64,000 nucleotides of DNA, from contig NZ_LN831029.1 of assembly GCF_001457475.1 (NCBI RefSeq), positions 5,270,001 to 5,334,000 on the forward strand, in the 5' to 3' direction. The position numbers were made by a program, and so were the translations under genes. The DNA comes from Achromobacter xylosoxidans. Lineage in GTDB: Bacteria > Pseudomonadota > Gammaproteobacteria > Burkholderiales > Burkholderiaceae_B. Below are positions 61,403 through 64,000 of this stretch, one piece after another; within the stretch, counting starts at the first letter, position 1, and each line of letters starts with the position of its first letter. The notes under the pieces are model-generated. The model saw only the letters and a list, made by a program, of their open reading frames with translations. It was not told the DNA's origin and searched no databases.

Positions 61403-63697
61403 TCACGCGGCGGCGGAAGGGGGATCGACGTGGCGGATCGAACCGGCCACGACATGGGCGCCGAAGTCCGCCACCAGCGCCTGCACGAAGGGATCGACGG
61501 CGACCGCGTCCTCGGCGGCCTGCTGGCGCGCCGCGCGCTCGGCCTGGGCCACGGCGTGGGCCGTGGCTTCACCGACCGCGCCGACGTCCACGTCCAGCCG
61601 GATACCCTGGCCGAAGTGTTCGCACAGCACCGTCTGCAGGCGCACGCGGCTTTCGCTTTCGGCCAGCGTCTTGACGGCCACGCGCAGGATGATGGCATCG
61701 CCCTGCACGCCGGCCCATTCGCTCTGGCGCGCCAGTTCGGCGGCCAGGCCGGTGACCGGCAGGCGCGCCGCCAGTTCGGGCCAGGCGGCGGAGGTCATGT
61801 CAGCCAGGCGCGCGCGCGACTGGCGCTTGCGGGCCGGGGCCGGGCCTTCGCGCCGGGCCGGCGCCGCGGAAGGCGCGGGCGCGGACGATGGCGCGCTGGC
61901 CAGCGTTTCGAAATCGTCGTCGGGGTCGGACGTGAAGCCGCCGTCGGGCGCGAAGCCACCATCGGGTACGAAGCCACCTTCGGCCTCGAACGGGATTTCC
62001 TCGTCGACCCAGGACGGAGGGCCGTCGTCATCGGCGGCCGGCGCGACCGCGGCGGCCGCGGGCGTCACGGCCAGCGGGGCCGACTTGGCGGGCACCGGGG
62101 CCGCGGAGACGGCAGGAGTGTCCGTGGCGGGGGCATGCGGGGCGGGCGCTTGCGCGACGGCGGGAGCGGCGCTGGGCGATGCCGTCTTGGCCGGAGCGCC
62201 TGCGGCTGCGGCATTCGCGGGAGACGCCGGCTGGGCAGTGGCTGCGGCGGCGGCCTGGGCGGCATCCGCGGCGGCGGGAGCGTCTTCCCATGGCGGCACG
62301 CTGGCAGCGGCCGGCTGGGCGGGCGCGACAGGTGCGGCGGGCGCGGTGACAGGCGCCGCGGCCATCGGCGCAGGCGCGGCGGCCGGAACCGGCGCGACGT
62401 TCGCTTGCGGCGCGCTCACAGGCACGGATGGCGCGGGCGTCGCCGCCACGGGCGCCGGCGCGGGTGCCGCCGGTTGCGCCACCGGCGCGGGCCGTTCCAC
62501 CGCAGAAGCGGTGGCGACCGGCGCTGCCTGCGGCGGCTGCGCGGCGGCCACGGCGGGTTCGGCTGTCTGGCGGGCCGGCGTGGCAGGCGCCTCGATGGCG
62601 GTCTGCGGACCGGCGTCACCGTTGAGCGCCAGCATGCGCAGGCAAGCCATGATGAAGCCGGCGTACTCGTCCGGCGCCAGCGTCAGTTCGCCGCGGCTGT
62701 GCACCGCCACAGAATAGAACAGTTGCACCGCGTCGGGATGCAGGGTCTGCGCCAGGCGGGCGATGTCGGCCACCAGCGGATCCTCGGCCGGCGTCACGCC
62801 GGACACGCGCTGCTCGATGGCGACGCGCGACAGCAGCACGGCCAGGTCGGCCAGCGCGCCGGCGTACGACAGGCCGCGCGTGGCCAGTTCGTCGGCCACC
62901 GCCAGCACGCCCTTGGCGTCGCCGGTGGACAGCGCATCCAGCAGGCGCACCAGGTGGCGCTGGTCGATGGTGCCGAGCATGCCGCGCACGGCGTCTTCGG
63001 TCAGGTTGCCGGCGCTGTAGGCGATGGCCTGGTCGGTCAGCGACAACGCATCGCGCATGGAACCCGACGCGGCCTGGCCGATCAGGCGCAGGGCCGGCAC
63101 TTCGAAGCCGACCTGCTCTTCGCCCAGCACCGCCTGCAGGTGGCCCACGATGGAGTCGGCCGGCATCTGCTTCAGATTGAATTGCAGGCAGCGCGACAGC
63201 ACCGTGACCGGGATCTTCTGCGGGTCGGTGGTGGCGAGGATGAATTTGACGTGCGGCGGCGGCTCTTCCAGCGTCTTGAGCATCGCGTTGAACGCGTGCC
63301 CGGTGAGCATGTGCACTTCGTCGATCATGTAGACCTTGAAGCGGCCCGCGCCCGGCGCGTAGACGGCCTGCTCCAGCAGCTGGGTCATTTCCTCGACGCC
63401 GCGGTTCGAGGCCGCGTCCAGTTCGAGATAGTCGACGAAACGGCCGGCATCGATCTCGGTGCAGGCGCGACAGACGCCGCAGGGCTTGGAGGTGATGCCG
63501 GTTTCGCAGTTGAGCGATTTGGCCAGGATGCGCGACAGCGTGGTCTTGCCGACGCCGCGGGTGCCGGTGAACAGCCAGGCGTGGTGCAGGCGCTGGGTGT
63601 CGAGCGCATGCGTCAGCGCGCGCACCACGTGATCCTGTCCCACGAGGGTATCGAACGATCGCGGCCGCCACTTGCGGGCCAGTACCAGATAAGTCAT
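61403..63697 (-). CDS. dnaX: DNA polymerase III subunit tau/gamma
   Basis: The clamp-loader ATPase of 764 aa. Walker A is GTRGVGKT (45-52); the zinc finger uses Cys64, Cys73, Cys76 and Cys79; YMIDEVHMLTGHAFNAMLKT, followed by LEEPP, holds the Walker B and sensor region. Domain III follows to about 370. A very long Ala/Pro-rich linker (about 375-590) separates it from the C-terminal tau domain that contacts the polymerase and helicase. I saw no A-rich slippery site, so a frameshifted gamma product is not evident. The start is the ATG at 63695-63697 (MTYLVLARKWRP). SRP RNA lies upstream on the same strand. Confidence 0.97.
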   Translation of the reverse strand: MTYLVLARKWRPRSFDTLVGQDHVVRALTHALDTQRLHHAWLFTGTRGVGKTTLSRILAKSLNCETGITSKPCGVCRACTEIDAGRFVDYLELDAASNRGVEEMTQLLEQAVYAPGAGRFKVYMIDEVHMLTGHAFNAMLKTLEEPPPHVKFILATTDPQKIPVTVLSRCLQFNLKQMPADSIVGHLQAVLGEEQVGFEVPALRLIGQAASGSMRDALSLTDQAIAYSAGNLTEDAVRGMLGTIDQRHLVRLLDALSTGDAKGVLAVADELATRGLSYAGALADLAVLLSRVAIEQRVSGVTPAEDPLVADIARLAQTLHPDAVQLFYSVAVHSRGELTLAPDEYAGFIMACLRMLALNGDAGPQTAIEAPATPARQTAEPAVAAAQPPQAAPVATASAVERPAPVAQPAAPAPAPVAATPAPSVPVSAPQANVAPVPAAAPAPMAAAPVTAPAAPVAPAQPAAASVPPWEDAPAAADAAQAAAAATAQPASPANAAAAGAPAKTASPSAAPAVAQAPAPHAPATDTPAVSAAPVPAKSAPLAVTPAAAAVAPAADDDGPPSWVDEEIPFEAEGGFVPDGGFAPDGGFTSDPDDDFETLASAPSSAPAPSAAPARREGPAPARKRQSRARLADMTSAAWPELAARLPVTGLAAELARQSEWAGVQGDAIILRVAVKTLAESESRVRLQTVLCEHFGQGIRLDVDVGAVGEATAHAVAQAERAARQQAAEDAVAVDPFVQALVADFGAHVVAGSIRHVDPPSAAA

Positions 63698-63750
63698 GGC
63701 GGGATTGTAGAGCCTTTGCAAGAGCCTATGCGATTGCCGGCAGGAAATGC

Positions 63751-63808
63751 AAAAGGGACGGAATCATCTTCCGGGGATATCCCCTTGGAAAACAACCCCG
63801 TCCCCTTT
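63751..63808 (-). terminator. Terminator-like structure after the SRP RNA gene
   Basis: On the minus strand a stem of AAAGGGGACGG against CCGTCCCTTT (one bulge) encloses the palindrome GGGGATATCCCC (63773-63784) and ends in a short T-run. It follows the SRP RNA by 13 bp and precedes dnaX by about 55 bp. Confidence 0.6.
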
Positions 63809-63820
63809 GAGAAACCGGTT

Positions 63821-63915
63821 GGCGAGCCTTACTCCGGCACTGACCCTAAACGACTATGGCTGCTTCGTTCCCGACCTGACCAGGTTCACCGTCGAACCAT
63901 GCGAAGGGGCCCGCC
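63821..63915 (-). ncRNA. ffs: Small signal recognition particle RNA (4.5S RNA)
   Basis: The minus strand reads GGCGGGCCCCTTCGC at the 5' end and GGCTCGCC at the 3' end; these pair along eight positions including one G-U. The apical domain that binds Ffh is unmistakable: GTGAACCTGGTCAGG, then TCGGGAACGAAGCAGCCA, the asymmetric and symmetric loops and tetraloop region of bacterial 4.5S RNA. With Ffh and FtsY it targets membrane proteins. Length (about 95 nt), the position before dnaX and a -10 (TAGAAT) seven bases upstream all agree. Confidence 0.95.
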
Positions 63916-63977
63916 AAGCAAGATTCTAGCAGAGCTTCGCGTTGCTCGCTCGGCTAGCCTCTTGCTTGGCGGGCCCC
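63906..63977. repeat. 18-bp perfect inverted repeat spanning the SRP RNA promoter
   Basis: GGGGCCCGCCAAGCAAGA (63906-63923) and its exact complement (63960-63977) flank 36 bases. The left arm includes the first bases of the SRP RNA; the right arm lies upstream of its promoter. The bases right of the repeat do not continue as a second SRP gene. Confidence 0.85.
63922..63927 (-). promoter_or_regulatory. -10 element of the SRP RNA gene
   Basis: The minus strand has TAGAAT seven bases before the presumed first nucleotide GGCGGG. No good -35 hexamer is visible; it would fall near 63945-63950, inside the loop of the inverted repeat. Confidence 0.6.
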
Positions 63978-64000
63978 GAGGGGCTGTATGTGCGCCCCCT

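Noticed and set aside
61403..63697. Programmed frameshift for a gamma subunit within dnaX
   Set aside because: No A-rich slippery heptamer with downstream structure was noticed in the gene.
63960..64000. A second SRP RNA gene on the plus strand at the window edge
   Set aside because: Only the 18 bases of the inverted repeat match; the following bases differ from the SRP RNA sequence.

Overview
The window reads as a piece of a GC-rich betaproteobacterial chromosome, most like Achromobacter/Bordetella (Alcaligenaceae, Burkholderiales). This is inferred from gene order (SRP RNA-dnaX-ybaB-recR; glmM-folP-ftsH-rlmE/yhbY-greA; pstSCAB next to ppk and ppx) and from protein sequence; no database search was possible.

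Left accessory part (1-16758), ending at the 3' side of a tRNA-Pro(UGG) gene. It holds a MarR regulator; a scar where an ilvA fragment abuts a headless, frameshifted livH, followed by a tail-truncated livM; and a beta-oxidation operon (acyl-CoA dehydrogenase, a bifunctional enoyl-CoA hydratase/3-hydroxyacyl-CoA dehydrogenase broken by a frameshift, a PcaF-type thiolase, ETF-ubiquinone oxidoreductase) with a divergent LysR regulator. Then comes a more AT-rich segment with a HEPN-motif protein facing a 976-aa SF2 helicase that carries a nuclease-like C-terminus, and an unlisted 39-aa single-pass membrane ORF just upstream of the helicase. About 2.2 kb of apparently gene-free DNA follows up to the tRNA. 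This tRNA-linked cargo is the best candidate for an undescribed (defence-like) system.

Phosphate block (16.9-26.6 kb). An AAHS-type MFS transporter converges on pstSCAB. Upstream of pstS is a consensus-like Pho box, and a second one lies upstream of ppk, which diverges from ppx. Phosphate uptake and polyphosphate turnover therefore look like one PhoB regulon. phoU is not next to pstB.

Core block (26.6-33.9 kb). olsB (ornithine lipids), glmM-folP (4-bp overlap), ftsH (TTG start), rlmE diverging from yhbY, and greA with two leader terminators. A putative orphan sRNA lies between greA and a chemoreceptor gene.

Middle block (34.6-46 kb). MCP, NCS2 permease, FlxA-like protein, a three-gene ABC importer with a LysR regulator, a histidine phosphatase, an SDR and lpxO. 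This block separates greA from carAB (46-50.4 kb).

Right block. Transaldolase and a carboxymuconolactone-decarboxylase-fold protein; a light-sensing operon of bacteriophytochrome kinase, TTG-started response regulator, DHp-like orphan protein and heme oxygenase; an ABC importer of the sulfonate/nitrate/NMT1 type translationally overlapped with a CaiB/BaiF CoA-transferase; then recR, ybaB and dnaX, and the small SRP RNA, whose promoter sits in an 18-bp perfect inverted repeat at the window edge.
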